Origin: Dermanyssus gallinae
Taxonomy: Eukaryota > Arthropoda > Arachnida > Mesostigmata > Dermanyssidae
NCBI GenBank assembly: GCA_003439945.1
Contig: QVRM01006062.1
Span: forward strand, 107,501 to 171,500
Direction: 5' to 3'
Length of the DNA: 64,000 nt
The notes under the pieces were generated by a model. It had not been told where the DNA came from and did no database searches. It was given only the letters and a program-made list of their open reading frames with translations. Below, in pieces: positions 36,901-49,240 of the stretch. A program made the translations under genes and the position numbers. How positions within the stretch are numbered: position 1 is the first letter of the stretch; each line of letters opens with the position of its first letter.

Positions 36901-38121
36901 TAAGGAACAACAAGCAACCCGGTTTCTAAGAACAACAAGCAACCCGGTTTCTAAGAACAACAAGCCACCTGGTTTCAAAGGAACAACAAGCCGCAGGTTT
37001 CTAAAGAACAACAAGCCACCCAGTTTCTAAGGAACAACAAGCCACCGGTTTCTAAGGAACAACAAGCCACCCAGTTTCTAAGGAACAACAAGCCACCGGT
37101 TTCTAAGGAACAACAAGCCGCTGGTTTGTAAAGAACAACAAGCCGCCGGTTTCTAAGGAACAACAAACCGCCGGTTTCTAAGGAACAACAAGCTGCCGGT
37201 TTCGAAGGAACAACAAACCGCCGGTTTCTAAGGAACAACAAGCTGCCGGTTTCTAAGGAACAACAGGCCGCCGGTTTTTAAGAGCAACCCGCTTTCTAAG
37301 AAACAACAAGTTGCCGATGTCTAAGAAACAACAAGCCGCCGGTTTCTAAGGAACAACAAGCCGCCGGTTTCTAAGGAACAACAAGCCACCCGGTTTCTAA
37401 GAAACAACAAGCCGCCGGTTTCTAAGGAACAACAAGCCGCCGGTTTCTAAGGAACAACAAACCGCTGGTTTCTAAGAAACAACAAGCCACCCGGTTTCTA
37501 AGGAGCAACAAGCCGCCGGTTTCTAAGAAACAACAGGCCACCCGGTTTCTAAGGAACAACAAGCCACCCGGTTTCTAAGAAACAACAAGCCGCCGGTTTC
37601 TAGGAAACAACAAGCCACTTGGTTTCTAAGGAACAACAAACCGCCGGTTTCTAAGGAACAACAAGCCGCCGGTTTCTAAGGAACAGCAAGCCGCTGGTTT
37701 CTAAGGAACAACAAGCCACCCGGTTTCTAAGGAACAGCAAGCCGCCAGTTTCTAAGGAACAACAAGCCACCCGGTTTCTAAGGAACAACAAGCCACTCGG
37801 TTTCTAAGAAACAACAAGCCACTTGGTTTCTAAGGAACAACAAGCCGCCGGTTTCTAAGGAACAACAAGCCGCCGGTTTCTAAGGAACAGCAAGCCGCTG
37901 GTTTCTAAGGAACAACAAGCCACCCGGTTTCTAAGGAACAGCAAGCCGCCAGTTTCTAAGGAACAACAATCCACCCGGTTTCTAAGGAACAACAAGCCGC
38001 CGGTTTTTAAGAAACAACAAGCCACCCGGTTTCTAAGGAACAACAATCCGCCGGTTTCTAAGGAACAACAAGCCACCCTGTTTCTAAGGAGCAACAAGCC
38101 GCCGGTTTCTAAGGAACAACA
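33962..38121. repeat. 2,160-bp higher-order repeat, two tandem copies
   Basis: The diagnostic variant GCAGGTTTCTGAAGAACAAC occurs at 33963 and again at 36123. The following kilobase keeps identical variant order with rare point changes (for example ATCCACCCGG versus ATCCATCCGG). The low divergence implies recent unequal exchange. The boundary of the second copy is approximate because it passes into another higher-order block. Confidence 0.8.
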
Positions 38122-41100
38122 AGCCGTCGGTTTCTAAGGAACGACAATCCGCCGGTTTCTAAGGAACAACAAGCCACCCGGTTTCTAAAGAACAACAATC
38201 CGCCGGTTTCTAAAAAACAACAAGCCACCCGGTTTCTAAAGAACAACGCTCCACCCGGTTTCTAAGGAACAACAAGCCGCTGGTTTCTTAGAAACAACAA
38301 GCCGTCGGTTTCTAAGGAACAACAAGCCACCCGGTTTCTAAGGAACAACAAGCCACCCGGTTTCTAAGGAACAACAAGCCGCCGGTTTCTAAGGAACAAC
38401 AAGCAGCTGGTTTCTAAGGAACAACAAGCCGCCGGTTTCTAAGGAACAACAAGCCGCTGGTTTCTAAAGAACAACAAGCCGCCGGTTTCTAAGAAACAAT
38501 AAGCAACCCAGTTTCTAAGGAACAACAAGCCACCCGGATTCTGAGGAACAACAAGCCGCCGGTTTCTAAGAAACAACAAGCCACCCGGTTTCTGAGGAAC
38601 AACAAACCGCCGGTTTCTAAGGAAAAACAAGCCACCCGGTTTCTAAGGAACAACAAGCCACCCGGTTTCTAAGGAACAACAAGCAACCCGGTTTCTAAGG
38701 AACAACAAGCCACCCGGATTCTAAGGAACAACAAGCCACCCGGTTTCTAAGGAACAACAAGCCGCTGGTTTCTAAGGAACAACACGCCACCCGGTTTCTA
38801 AGGAACAACAAGCCACCCGGATTCTAAGGAACAACAAGCCGCCGGTTTCTAAGGAACAACAAGCCGCCGGTTTCTAAGAAACAACAAACCACCCGGTTTC
38901 TAAGGAATAACAAACCGCTGGTTTCTAAGAAACAACAAGCCACCCGGTTTCTAAAGAACAACAAGCCACCCGGTTTCTAAGGAACAACAAGCAACCCGGT
39001 TTCTAAGGAACAACAAGCCGCCGGTTTCTAAGGAACAACAAGCAACCCGGTTTCTAAGGAACAACAAGCCACCCGTTTTCTAAGAAACAACAAGCCACCC
39101 GGTTTCTAAGGAACAACAAGCAACCCGGTTTCTAAGGAACAACAAGCCGCCGGTTTCTAAGGAACAACAAGAAACCCGGTTTCTAAGAACAACAAGCAAC
39201 CCGGTTGCTAAGAACAACAAGCCACCTGGTTTCAAAGGAACAACAAGCCGCAGGTTTCTAAAGAACAACAAGCCACCCAGTTTCTAAGGAACAACAAGCC
39301 ACCGGTTTCTAAGGAACAACAAGCCACCCAGTTTCTAAGGAACAACAAGCCACCGGTTTCTAAGGAACAACAAGCCGCTGGTTTGTAAAGAACAACAAGC
39401 CGCCGGTTTCTAAGGAACAACAAACCGCCGGTTTCTAAGGAACAACAAGCTGCCGGTTTCGAAGGAACAACAAACCGCCGGTTTCTAAGGAACAACAAGC
39501 TGCCGGTTTCTAAGGAACAACAGGCCGCCGGTTTTTAAGAGCAACCCGCTTTCTAAGAAACAACAAGTCGCCGATGTCTAAGAAACAACAAGCCGCCGGT
39601 TTCTAAGGAACAACAAGCCGCCGGTTTCTAAGGAACAACAAGCCACCCGGTTTCTAAGAAACAACAAGCCGCCGGTTTCTAAGGAACAACAAGCCGCCGG
39701 TTTCTAAGGAACAACAAACCGCTGGTTTCTAAGAAACAACAAGCCACCCGGTTTCTAAGGAGCAACAAGCCGCCTGTTTCTAAGAAAGAACAGGCCACCC
39801 GGTTTCTAAGGAACAACAAGCCACCCGGTTTCTAAGAAACAACAAGCCGCCGGTTTCTAGGAAACAACAAGCCACTTGGTTTCTAAGGAACAACAAGCCT
39901 CCGGTTTCTAAGGAACAACAAGCCACCCGGTTTCTAAGGAACAGCAAGCCGCTGGTTTCTAAGGAACAACAAGCCACCCGGTTTCTAAGGAACAGCAAGC
40001 CGCCGGTTTCTAAGGAACAACAAGCCACCCGGTTTCTAAGAAACAACAAGCCGCCGGTTTCTAAGGAACAACAAACCGCCGGTTTCTAAGGAATAACAAA
40101 CCGCTGGTTTCTAAGAAACAACAAGCCACCCGGTTTCTAAGGAGCAACAAGCCGCCGGTTTCTAAGAAACAACAGGCCACCCGGTTTCTAAGGAACAACA
40201 AGCCACCCGGTTTCTAAGAAACAACAAGCCGCCGGTTTCTAGGAAACAACAAGCCACTTGGTTTCTAAGGAACAACAAGCCGCCGGTTTCTAAGGAACAA
40301 CAAGCCACCCGGTTTCTAAGGAACAGCAAGCCGCTGGTTTCTAAGGAACAACAAGCCACCCGGTTTCTAAGGAACAGCAAGCCGCCAGTTTCTAAGGAAC
40401 AACAAGCCACCCGGTTTCTAAGGAACAACAAGCCACCCGGTTTCTAAGAAACAACAAGCCGTCGGTTTCTAAGAAACAACAAGCCACCCGGTTTCTAAGG
40501 AACAACAAGCCACCCGGTTTCTAAGGAACAACAAGCCGCCGGTTTCTAAGGAACAACGCGCCACCCGGTTTCTAAGGAACAACAAGCCGCCGGTTTCTAA
40601 GAAACAACAAGCCACCCGGTTTCTAAGGAACAACGCGCCACCCGGTTTCTAAGGAACAACAAGCCGCCGGTTTTTAAGAAACAACAAGCCACCCGGTTTC
40701 TAAGGAACAACGCGCCACCCGGTTTCTAAGGAACAACAAGCCGCCGGTTTTTAAGAAACAACAAGCCACCCGGTTTCTAAGGAACAACAATCCGCCGGTT
40801 TCTAAGGAACAGCAAGCCACCCTGTTTCTAAGGAGCAACAAGCCGCCGGTTTCTAAGGAACAACAAGCCGTCGGTTTCTAAGGAACGACAATCCGCCGGT
40901 TTCTAAGGAACAACAAGCCACCCGGTTTCTAAAGAACAACAATCCGCCGGTTTCTAAAAAACAACAAGCCACCCGGTTTCTAAAGAACAACGCTCCACCC
41001 GGTTTCTAAGGAACAACAAGCCGCTGGTTTCTTAGAAACAACAAGCCGTCGGTTTCTAAGGAACAACAAGCCACCCGGTTTCTAAGGAACAACAAGCCAC

Positions 41101-41489
41101 CCGGTTTCTAAGGAACAACAAGCCGCCGGTTTCTAAGGAACAACAAGCAGCTGGTTTCTAAGGAACAACAAGCCGCCGGTTTCTAAGGAACAACAAGCCG
41201 CTGGTTTCTAAGGAACAACAAGCCGCCGGTTTCTAAGAAACAATAAGCAACCCAGTTTCTAAGGAACAACAAGCCACCCGGATTCTGAGGAACAACAAGC
41301 CGCCGGTTTCTAAGAAACAACAAGCCACCCGGTTTCTAAGGAACAACAAACCGCCGGTTTCTAAGGAACAACAAGCCACCCGGTTTCTAAGGAACAACAA
41401 GCCACCCGGTTTCTAAGGAACAACAAGCAACCCGGTTTCTAAGGAACAACAAGCCACCCGGTTTCTAAGGAGCAACAAGCCGCCGGTTT

Positions 41490-44400
41490 CTAAGAAACAA
41501 CAAGCCACCCGGTTTCTAAGGAACAACAAGCCACCCGGTTTCTAATAAACAACAAGCCGCCGGTTTCTAGGAAACAATAAGCCACTTGGTTTCTAAGGAA
41601 CAACAAGCCGCCGGTTTCTAAGGAACAACAAGCCACCCGGTTTCTAAGGAACAGCAAGCCGCTGGTTTCTAAGGAACAACAAGCCACCCGGTTTCTAAGG
41701 AACAGCAAGCCACCCGGTTTCCAAGGAACAACAAGCCACCCGGTTTCTAAGAAACAACAAGCCGTCGGTTTCTAAGAAACAACAAGCCACCCGGTTTCTA
41801 AGGAACAACAAGCCACCCGGTTTCTAAGGAACAACAAGCCACCCGGTTTCTAAGGAACAACAAGCCGCCGGTTTCTAAGAAACAACGCGCCACCCGGTTT
41901 CTAAGGAACAACAAGCCGCCGGTTTCTAAGGAACAACAAGCCACCCGGTTTCTAAGAAACAACAAGCCGCCGGTTTCTAAGGAACAACAAGCCGCCGGTT
42001 TCTAAGGAACAACAAACCGCTGGTTTCTAAGAAACAACAATCCGCCGGTTTCTAAGGAACAACAAGCCACCCGGTGTCTAAGGAGCAACAAGCCACCCGG
42101 TTTCTAAAGAACAACAATCCGCCGGTTTCTAAGAAACAACAAGCCACCCGGTTTCTAAGGAACAACGCTCCACCCGGTTTCTAAGGAACAACAAGCCGCC
42201 GGTTTCTAAGGAACAACAAGCCGTCGGTTTCTAAGGAACAACAAGCAGCCGGTTTCTAAGGAACAACAAGCAGCTGGTTTCTAAGGAACAACAAGCCGCT
42301 GGTTTCTAAGGAACAACAAGCCGCCGGTTTCTAAGCAACAATAAGCAACCCAATTTCTAAGGAACAACAAGCCACCCGGATTCTGAGGAACAACAAGTCA
42401 CCGGTTTCTAAGAAACAACAAGCCACCCGGTTTCTAAGGAACAACAAACCGCCGGTTTCTAAGGAACAACAAGCCACCCGGTTTCTAAGGAACAACAAGC
42501 CACCCGGTTTCTAAGGAACAACAAGCAACCCGGTTTCTAAGGAACAACAAGCCGCCGGTTTCTAAGGAACAACAAGCAACCCGGTTTCTAAGGAACAACA
42601 AGCCACCTGGTTTCTAAGGAACAACAAGCCGCAGGTTTCTAAGGAACAACAAGCCGCAGGTTTCTAAAGAACAACAAGCCACCCGGTTTCTAAAAAACAA
42701 CAAGCCGCCGTTTTCTAAAGAACAACAAGCCACCCGGTTTCTAAGAAACAACAAGCCGCCGGTTTCTAAGGAACAACAAACCGCCGGTTACTAAGAGCCA
42801 CCCGGTTTCTAAGGGACAACAAGCCGCCAGTTTCTAAGGAACAACAAGCCGCCGGTTTCTAAGGAACCACAAGCCGCCGGTGTCTAAGAGCCACCCGGTT
42901 TCTAAGGAACAACAAGCCTCCGGTTTCTAATAAACAACAAGCCGCCGGTTTCTAAGGAACAACAAGCCACTCGGTTTCTAAGGAACCACAAGCCGCCGGT
43001 TTCTAAGAGCCACCCGGTTTCTAAGGAACAACAAGCCTTCGGTTTCTAATGAACAACAAGCCGCCGGTTTCTAAGGAACAACAAGCAGCTGGTTTCTAAG
43101 GAACAACAAGCCGCCGGTTTCTAAGGAACAACAAGCCGCTGGTTTCTAAGGAACAACAAGCCGCCGGTTTCTAAGAAACAATAAGCAACCCAGTTTCTAA
43201 GGAACAACAAGCCACCCGGATTCTGAGGAACAACAAGCCGCCGGTTTCTAAGAAACAACAAGCCACCCGGTTTCTAAGGAACAACAAACCGCCGGTTTCT
43301 AAGGAACAACAAGCCACCCGATTTCTAAGGAACAACAAGCCACCCGGTTTCTAAGGAACAACAAGCAACCCGGTTTCTAAGGAACAACAAGCCACCCGGT
43401 TTCTAAGGAGCAACAAGCCGCCGGTTTCTAAGAAACAACAAGCCACCCGGTTTCTAAGGAACAACAAGCCACCCGGTTTCTAAGAAACAACAAGCCGCCG
43501 GTTTCTAGGAAACAACAAGCCACTTGGTTTCTAAGGAACAACAAGCCGCCGGTTTCTAAGGAACAACAAGCCACCCGGTTTCTAAGGAACAGCAAGCCGC
43601 TGGTTTCTAAGGAACAACAAGCCACCCGGTTTCTAAGGAACAGCAAGCCACCCGGTTTCCAAGGAACAACAAGCCACCCGGTTTCTAAGAAACAACAAGC
43701 CGTCGGTTTCTAAGAAACAACAAGCCACCCGGTTTCTAAGGAACAACAAGCCACCCGGTTTCTAAGGAACAACAAGCCACCCGGTTTCTAAGGAACAACA
43801 AGCCGCCGGTTTCTAAGAAACAACGCGCCACCCGGTTTCTAAGGAACAACAAGCCGCCGGTTTCTAAGGAACAACAAGCCACCCGGTTTCTAAGAAACAA
43901 CAAGCCGCCGGTTTCTAAGGAACAACAAGCCGCCGGTTTCTAAGGAACAACAAACCGCTGGTTTCTAAGAAACAACAATCCGCCGGTTTCTAAGGAACAA
44001 TAAGCCACCCGGTGTCTAAGGAGCAACAAGCCACCCGGTTTCTAAAGAACAACAATCCGCCGGTTTCTAAGAAACAACAAGCCACCCGGTTTCTATGGAA
44101 CAACGCTCCACCCGGTTTCTAAGGAACAACAAGCCGCCGGTTTCTAAGGAACAACAAGCCGTCGGTTTCTAAGGAACAACAAGCAGCTGGTTTCTAAGGA
44201 ACAACAAGCCGCCGGTTTCTAAGGAACAACAAGCCGCTGGTTTCTAAGGAACAACAAGCCGCCGGTTTCTAAGCAACAATAAGCAACCCAATTTCTAAGG
44301 AACAACAAGCCACCCGGATTCTGAGGAACAACAAGCCACCGGTTTCTAAGAAACAACAAGCCACCCGGTTTCTAAGGAACAACAAACCGCCGGTTTCTAA

Positions 44401-45365
44401 GGAACAACAAGCCACCCGGTTTCTAAGGAACAACAAGCCACCCGGTTTCTAAGGAACAACAAGCAACCCGGTTTCTAAGGAACAACAAGCCGCCGGTTTC
44501 TAAGGAACAACAAGCAACCCGGTTTCTAAGGAACAACAAGCATCCTGGTTTCTAAGGAACAACAAGCCGCAGGTTTCTAAGGAACAACAAGCCGCAGGTT
44601 TCTAAAGAACAACAAGCCACCCGGTTTCTAAAAAACAACAAGCCGCCGTTTTCTAAAGAACAACAAGCCACCCGGTTTCTAAGAAACAACAAGCCGCCGG
44701 TTTCTAAGGAACAACAAACCGCCGGTTACTAAGAGCCACCCGGTTTCTAAGGGACAACAAGCCGCCAGTTTCTAAGGAACAACAAGCCGCCGGTTTCTAA
44801 GAGCCACCCGGTTTCTAAGGAACAACAAGCCTCCGGTTTCTAATGAACAACAAGCCACCCGGTTTCTAAGGAACAACGCGCCACCCGGTTTCTAATGAAC
44901 AACAAGCCGCCGGTTTCTAAGGAACAACAAGCCACTCGGTTTCGAAGGAACAACAAGCCGCCGGTTTTTAAGGAACAACAAACCGCCGGTGTCTAAGAGC
45001 CACCCGGTTTCTAAGGAACAACAAGCCTCCGGTTTCTAAGGAACAACAAGCCACTCGGTTTCTAAGGAACCACAAGCCGCCGGTTTCTAAGAGCCACCCG
45101 GTTTCTAAGGAACAACAAGCCTTCGGTTTCTAATGAACAACAAGCCGCCGGTTTCTAAGGAACAGCAAGCCACTCGGTTTCTAAGGAACCACAAGCCGCC
45201 GGTTTCTAAGAGTCACCCGGTTTCTAAGAAACAACCGGCCACCCGGTTTCTAAGAAACAACAAGCCACCCGGTTTCTAAGGAACAACAAGCCGCCGGTTT
45301 CTAAGGAACAACAAGCCACCCGGTTTCTAAGGAACAACCGGCCACCCGGTTTCTAAGAAACAACA
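41490..45365. repeat. ~1,938-bp higher-order repeat, two tandem copies
   Basis: Markers such as GCCACCCGGTTTCCAAGGAAC (one base changed from the consensus) and GCCGCCGTTTTCTAAAGAAC recur 1,935-1,938 bp apart (first at about 41709 and 42703, then at about 43647 and 44641). The right limit is approximate. Confidence 0.7.
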
Positions 45366-45948
45366 AGCCGCAGGTTTCTAAGAAACAACAAGCCGCAGGT
45401 TTGTAAAGAACAACAAGCCACCCGGTTTCTAAGGAACGACAAGCCACCCGGTTTCTAAGGAACAACAAGCCGCCGGTTTCTAAAGAACAACAAGCCACCC
45501 GGTTTCTAAGGAACAACGTGCCGCCGATTTCTAAGGAAAAACGAACCGCCGGTTTCTAACGAACAACAAGCCGCTGGTTTCTAAAGAACAACAAGTCGCC
45601 GTTTTTGAGGAACAGCAAGCCACCCGGTTTCTAAGGAAGAACAAGCCGCCGGTTTCTAAGGAACAACAAGCTGCTGGTTTCTAAGAAACAACAAGCCGCT
45701 GGTTTCTAAGTAACAACAAGCCGCCGGTTTCTAAGAAACAACAAGCCGCCTGATTCTAAGAAACAACAAGCCGCCGGTTTCTAAGGAACAACAAGCCTCC
45801 GGTTTCTAAAGAACAACATGCCGCCGTTTTCTAAGGAACAACAAACCGCCGATTTCTACGGAACAACAAGCCGCCGGTTTCTAAGAAACAACAAGCCGCC
45901 GGTTTCTAAGAAACAACAAGCCGCCGGTTTCTGAGAGCCACCCGATTT

Positions 45949-46274
45949 GCCAAGCTTGATAACTCTTTCCCGCAGCCGTGGACCTGACGCTAAGTTCAGA
46001 GTGATCCCCATCTTGGGGGGGGGGGAGTCTCTGTCTCTGGTTACACATATTTAGGCTGTGCAGTCAACTTTTTTTGTTGTTTGTAGATCAATTTAGTTTA
46101 TCTAGTCCTCATTACCTAGGGAAATTCGTCTCGTTTGGATAGACGGTTGACCTACTTTGCAAAAAGGAACCGTCAGCAAGGGTGGGTTGTTTTCAGTCCC
46201 AGGATGTGTCTTGACAGTATGTGAAGAAATGCGTGAGTTTTAAGGAAAGAGAGGGCAGGAGTTGGCGCTTCCTG
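45949..46274. other. Satellite right flank, no gene recognised
   Basis: Single-copy-looking DNA with a G11 run at 46015-46025. No repeat-unit copy of the 457-bp left border is present on this side. Confidence 0.5.
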
Positions 46275-46800
46275 CACGTGTTAAACCTTGACTTCTCCGA
46301 GAGCGACAGCAGCCTTGCGCCGGCCGGCATAGGTAGATTACTTCGTCGCTATGCATTTATGATGGAGGTTTGCGTCTCCTGTTTCTAATAATACATTCCA
46401 AATTTTCTTAATTTTCGTTCTGTACGCACGACCTTCGGATGTCTGTTACCGGCTTCGGTCGCTGCTGTCGGTCATTTCTTTGGCTGTTGACAACTTACGG
46501 ATGTTTTTTGGGGTTTTTCGTTTGTCCTTCTAAGAGCTCCATAACCTTTCTTATTGACACCGTTGTCACCAATGTAACAATCTGTCCTCACTTTGTCGAG
46601 AGCAATTTGCCCTCTGCTTCGCCACTGTTTGCTGCTACTACTGGTGGCGCGTGGGTTCCTCTCATTTCATTCGTACGCCCGGGACGTCTGTCCCTTGAAC
46701 TTCGTCTCCTGTCACCTTTGTAGCCCCCTATGTGCCTCTTTGTATAATTTTCCACCCAATAAAACACTATCATTTGTTATCTGCTTGTCAAGATAATTTG
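46275..46800. repeat. Dispersed/segmental repeat, copy 2 (partner at 3630-4260)
   Basis: Collinear with 3630-4260: GTTAAACCTTG (46280), GTTACCGGCTTC (46445), GTCCTCACTTTGTCGA (46582) with AATTTG after it, and a shared pyrimidine-rich end. AATAAA at about 46758. As on the left side, it lies 3' of a chemoreceptor-family sequence. Confidence 0.55.
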
Positions 46801-47074
46801 TTTTCTATCCCCATATTTTCCTTCTTGCTTTTCACCGCATATTTTTGGCAGGCAACTGAGCAACACGCTACTGCAATTGGACCTATTACTCAAATATTCT
46901 CACACTTCACTTGCCGCCGTCTCTCACGACGAGAGCCATAAGTCCGGGTTATTCGCATGCCGGCTAACTGTCTATATGCGTATTAGTATGCCAAAATAAT
47001 TTGTTTCCTATATTTTTATCTATCAGAATGGGCGATAAGGGTGCAGATATTACGTTTTTATTTATTCAGAAAGG

Positions 47075-49240
47075 GTGATTAAGAAAAAAATTGCGGCGCC
47101 CAACAGTACGCTGTGTTTTGAATGCAGCTCCGTAATAGGGCTCTTGCAAGTAGATTCAGTGTCCTACCTGTGTTGTGGATGTGGCCGATGTAGGGGCAAA
47201 CCATTTCGATGCCCTAGATGTCCTAAACTGGACGCGCCCGCCCAAACGGCGCCCTGCTTGAAATCCTGCAGCGGATTAGTCGTTTCGCAGCGGCAAATAC
47301 AATCCAAGTGGCGGATCTTGAACAAATTGTCTCCAAACTTTTTCTCCGTCCCACCGGGAACAACGTAAGAACATCGGGAGTGGAAAACGAGACGAAGAAG
47401 GAGGTGGTACAGCACAAAGTGGCACAGGACACCGGCGACAGCTCAAAAGTTCCCGCCAAGCTCATAATTGATTCAAACGTCTTAAATGCGTCTATCGTCA
47501 CCCGTACTATTAGTAAATTAAACCAACAGCAACAACAATGCCAGGGGCAGCAGAGGCATCGAGTGCAGAAACCGCAGCAGCAGTCGAAGCAGGCGGTTCA
47601 GGTTGAGCGGCAGAAACAACAGCGGGAGAAGCTGGAAGAGAAGGAGAAGCCGGCGCCGGCAGCAAAACGTGACATCAGTTCTCCGCTGCAGCCGCGCGAC
47701 CCAGCTGTAGAGACAATGGACTGTACAGAGACAGCCAACGTAGATCAGCTCGAGAAGGAAGGCTTCCAACTGGTGGAGCAAGAAGAAGAGGAAGCTCGCG
47801 AGTGAGAGTTGTGCATCGACCAACAACAGCCCAAAGAAGCAGGGTGGACACCTGGGGCCGAGGCAGAGCGATGCCTTTCAAATACACAACCAAATGGCAA
47901 TGGAAAAACGCAAAACTGACGCGCATAGGAAGCACCGTCCTCTCCGAGCAGAAAGTGCAAACGTCGACCTGAGTGAGCTAACACTGTGTGAAAACCGTGT
48001 CTTGTTCATGAAAGCTCTCTGTTTAGAGGCCTTCAGCAGAGCCACGTCAGCAGAACAGCTGCATGGTTGGCTAATCGTGAGGCATATTGTAGTGCGTGCT
48101 ATCTGGAAACTCAAGGTTCGCAATTCGAATTTAGTAAGGGTAGAGGTACACAGGACGCAATCCATGTACTACAGTTGGAAGTGTTGGCTGTGTCCGGAGA
48201 TCGCTAGTGCACAGTTTTTATCGATTGTGTTATGGTTTTTGTCAAAGCCACTTACTAGTCACTTACTTAGATCACTTACTAGTCAATTTATTTCGACATA
48301 CTGGAATGGGTGGTTATTCCCTATGAGTGCTTTCCAGCTTCTTTGCTGAAGACTGGTTTGAAGTAAACATAACCTAACCCATAGCATGGACACCTTGCAG
48401 CTGAGTCAAAACGAAGGGACTTTTTAATGGGACCGTCTCTGTTGCGTGGCCTTCTCCTTGCTTATCGCATATCTAGCCTGCCATGTGCGGGAGAAGTTTA
48501 AATGCGCCGTCGTCGTGATGTATGCGGATGACATAGTAATGGCCCACCAGGACCGCGGTGCCATTTGTCGAATTGTCGGCGACGTAAAAAGTTACATTCA
48601 TCGTAAGACCTGCAAATAATTTAAATAAATATTAATAAAATAAATTTAAATAGATTTGCGGAAGACAAAAGCAATTAAGTTTCGCCGTAGGGGTCGATTG
48701 ACTGCAGCAGACGTAATATCTTATTGTGGCCAACCGCTGGAGTTTATCAATTGCTTTCAGTATTCGGGTCTGAGATTGCACTATACGGAGAACTTTACCC
48801 AGCAAATCGGCGATGGTGTCGGGCGGCGATTGCCTCTATTCACACAAAGGTGAGAGACCCTCGATAACTGTTTCTGAGTGCGGCAGTGCGTCTTTTTGAG
48901 CTTAAGATTGTGCCAATGTTGAGCTACAAACTTGGCAGTATGTAGGGCCATTTTCCAGCGGCAAAACAATCAGAGTCAGGCTTACGTCACCTATTATAGG
49001 ACGACTTCAGCAATTTTTCTTGGAATGGCAGTGAAAAGTAACCGAGACCTCGGCAGGGGTAGCGCAGTTAGGTGTCTACCTCGCCAAAGAGTTTTGGGAT
49101 GGAATGGCATGCACTAGTCGGCACGTGTACACAAGGTACATTGTGCATGGCATCATCACCTGGTATGTTCGAATCAAGGATTTAACCAAGTCGGCGATTA
49201 ACGGTCTTTGCCGGTTCTGCTCGCAGATTTGCTCTAAATA
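47075..49240 (+). mobile_element. Internally deleted LINE: ORF1-like part, RT palm and C-terminal zinc knuckle
   Basis: Two collinear + strand parts suggest one element. The 5' part (47075-47805) encodes a Cys-rich segment and a Gln/Glu-rich segment (next entry). The 3' part (48488-49240) encodes the RT palm with an intact YADDI box at 48521-48535, then DLRKTKAIKFRRRGRL, a 'LEFINCFQYSGLRLHYTENF' segment, RLFELKIVPMLSY in a shifted frame, and CRFCSQICSK before a stop near 49240. The endonuclease and RT fingers are missing. An AT-rich insertion of about 45 bp with several stops (48608-48652) interrupts the same frame between YADD and KTKAIKF. The family matches the copies at 18137 and 58712. 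Linking the two parts into a single element is inference. Confidence 0.65.
47308..47805 (+). pseudogene. Gln/Glu/Lys-rich ORF1-like segment
   Basis: The frame is open from before 47308 (the codon there is GTG, not ATG) to a TGA at 47803-47805. It contains a QQQQQ run and KLEEKEKPAPAAKRD-type charged sequence. It ends with an acidic EQEEEEARE tail, and there is no membrane segment. Just upstream in another frame (47075-47270) lies a Cys-rich stretch, YLCCGCGRCRGKPFRCPRC, that looks like a zinc-binding or PHD-like module. Together they resemble a retrotransposon ORF1 with a frameshift near 47270. An exon of a host gene is the alternative (a CAG precedes at 47290). Confidence 0.4.

Larger units (their letters stand above)
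30952..45948. repeat. Satellite array, block 2 (25/26-bp monomers with higher-order repeats)
   Basis: Same monomers as block 1, about 15 kb or roughly 590 units. The first ~2.4 kb mirrors block 1 in variant order (the 6,059-bp duplication). Further right, higher-order periods of 2,160 bp (33.96-38.1 kb), about 1,938 bp (41.5-45.3 kb) and 382 bp (39.78-40.43 kb) are visible. Toward the right edge more degenerate monomers appear (for example GTTTTTGAGGAACAGC near 45600). The array ends in GCCACCCGATTT at 45948. Confidence 0.97.

Noticed and set aside
24893..45948. CRISPR-like array of short repeats
   Set aside because: Repeats are head-to-tail with no unique spacers, and the context is eukaryotic. 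It is a satellite.
47518..47826. Leu-rich minus-strand frame (LLLLFQLLPLLFLPLNL)
   Set aside because: Antisense of the Gln/Glu-rich plus-strand segment.
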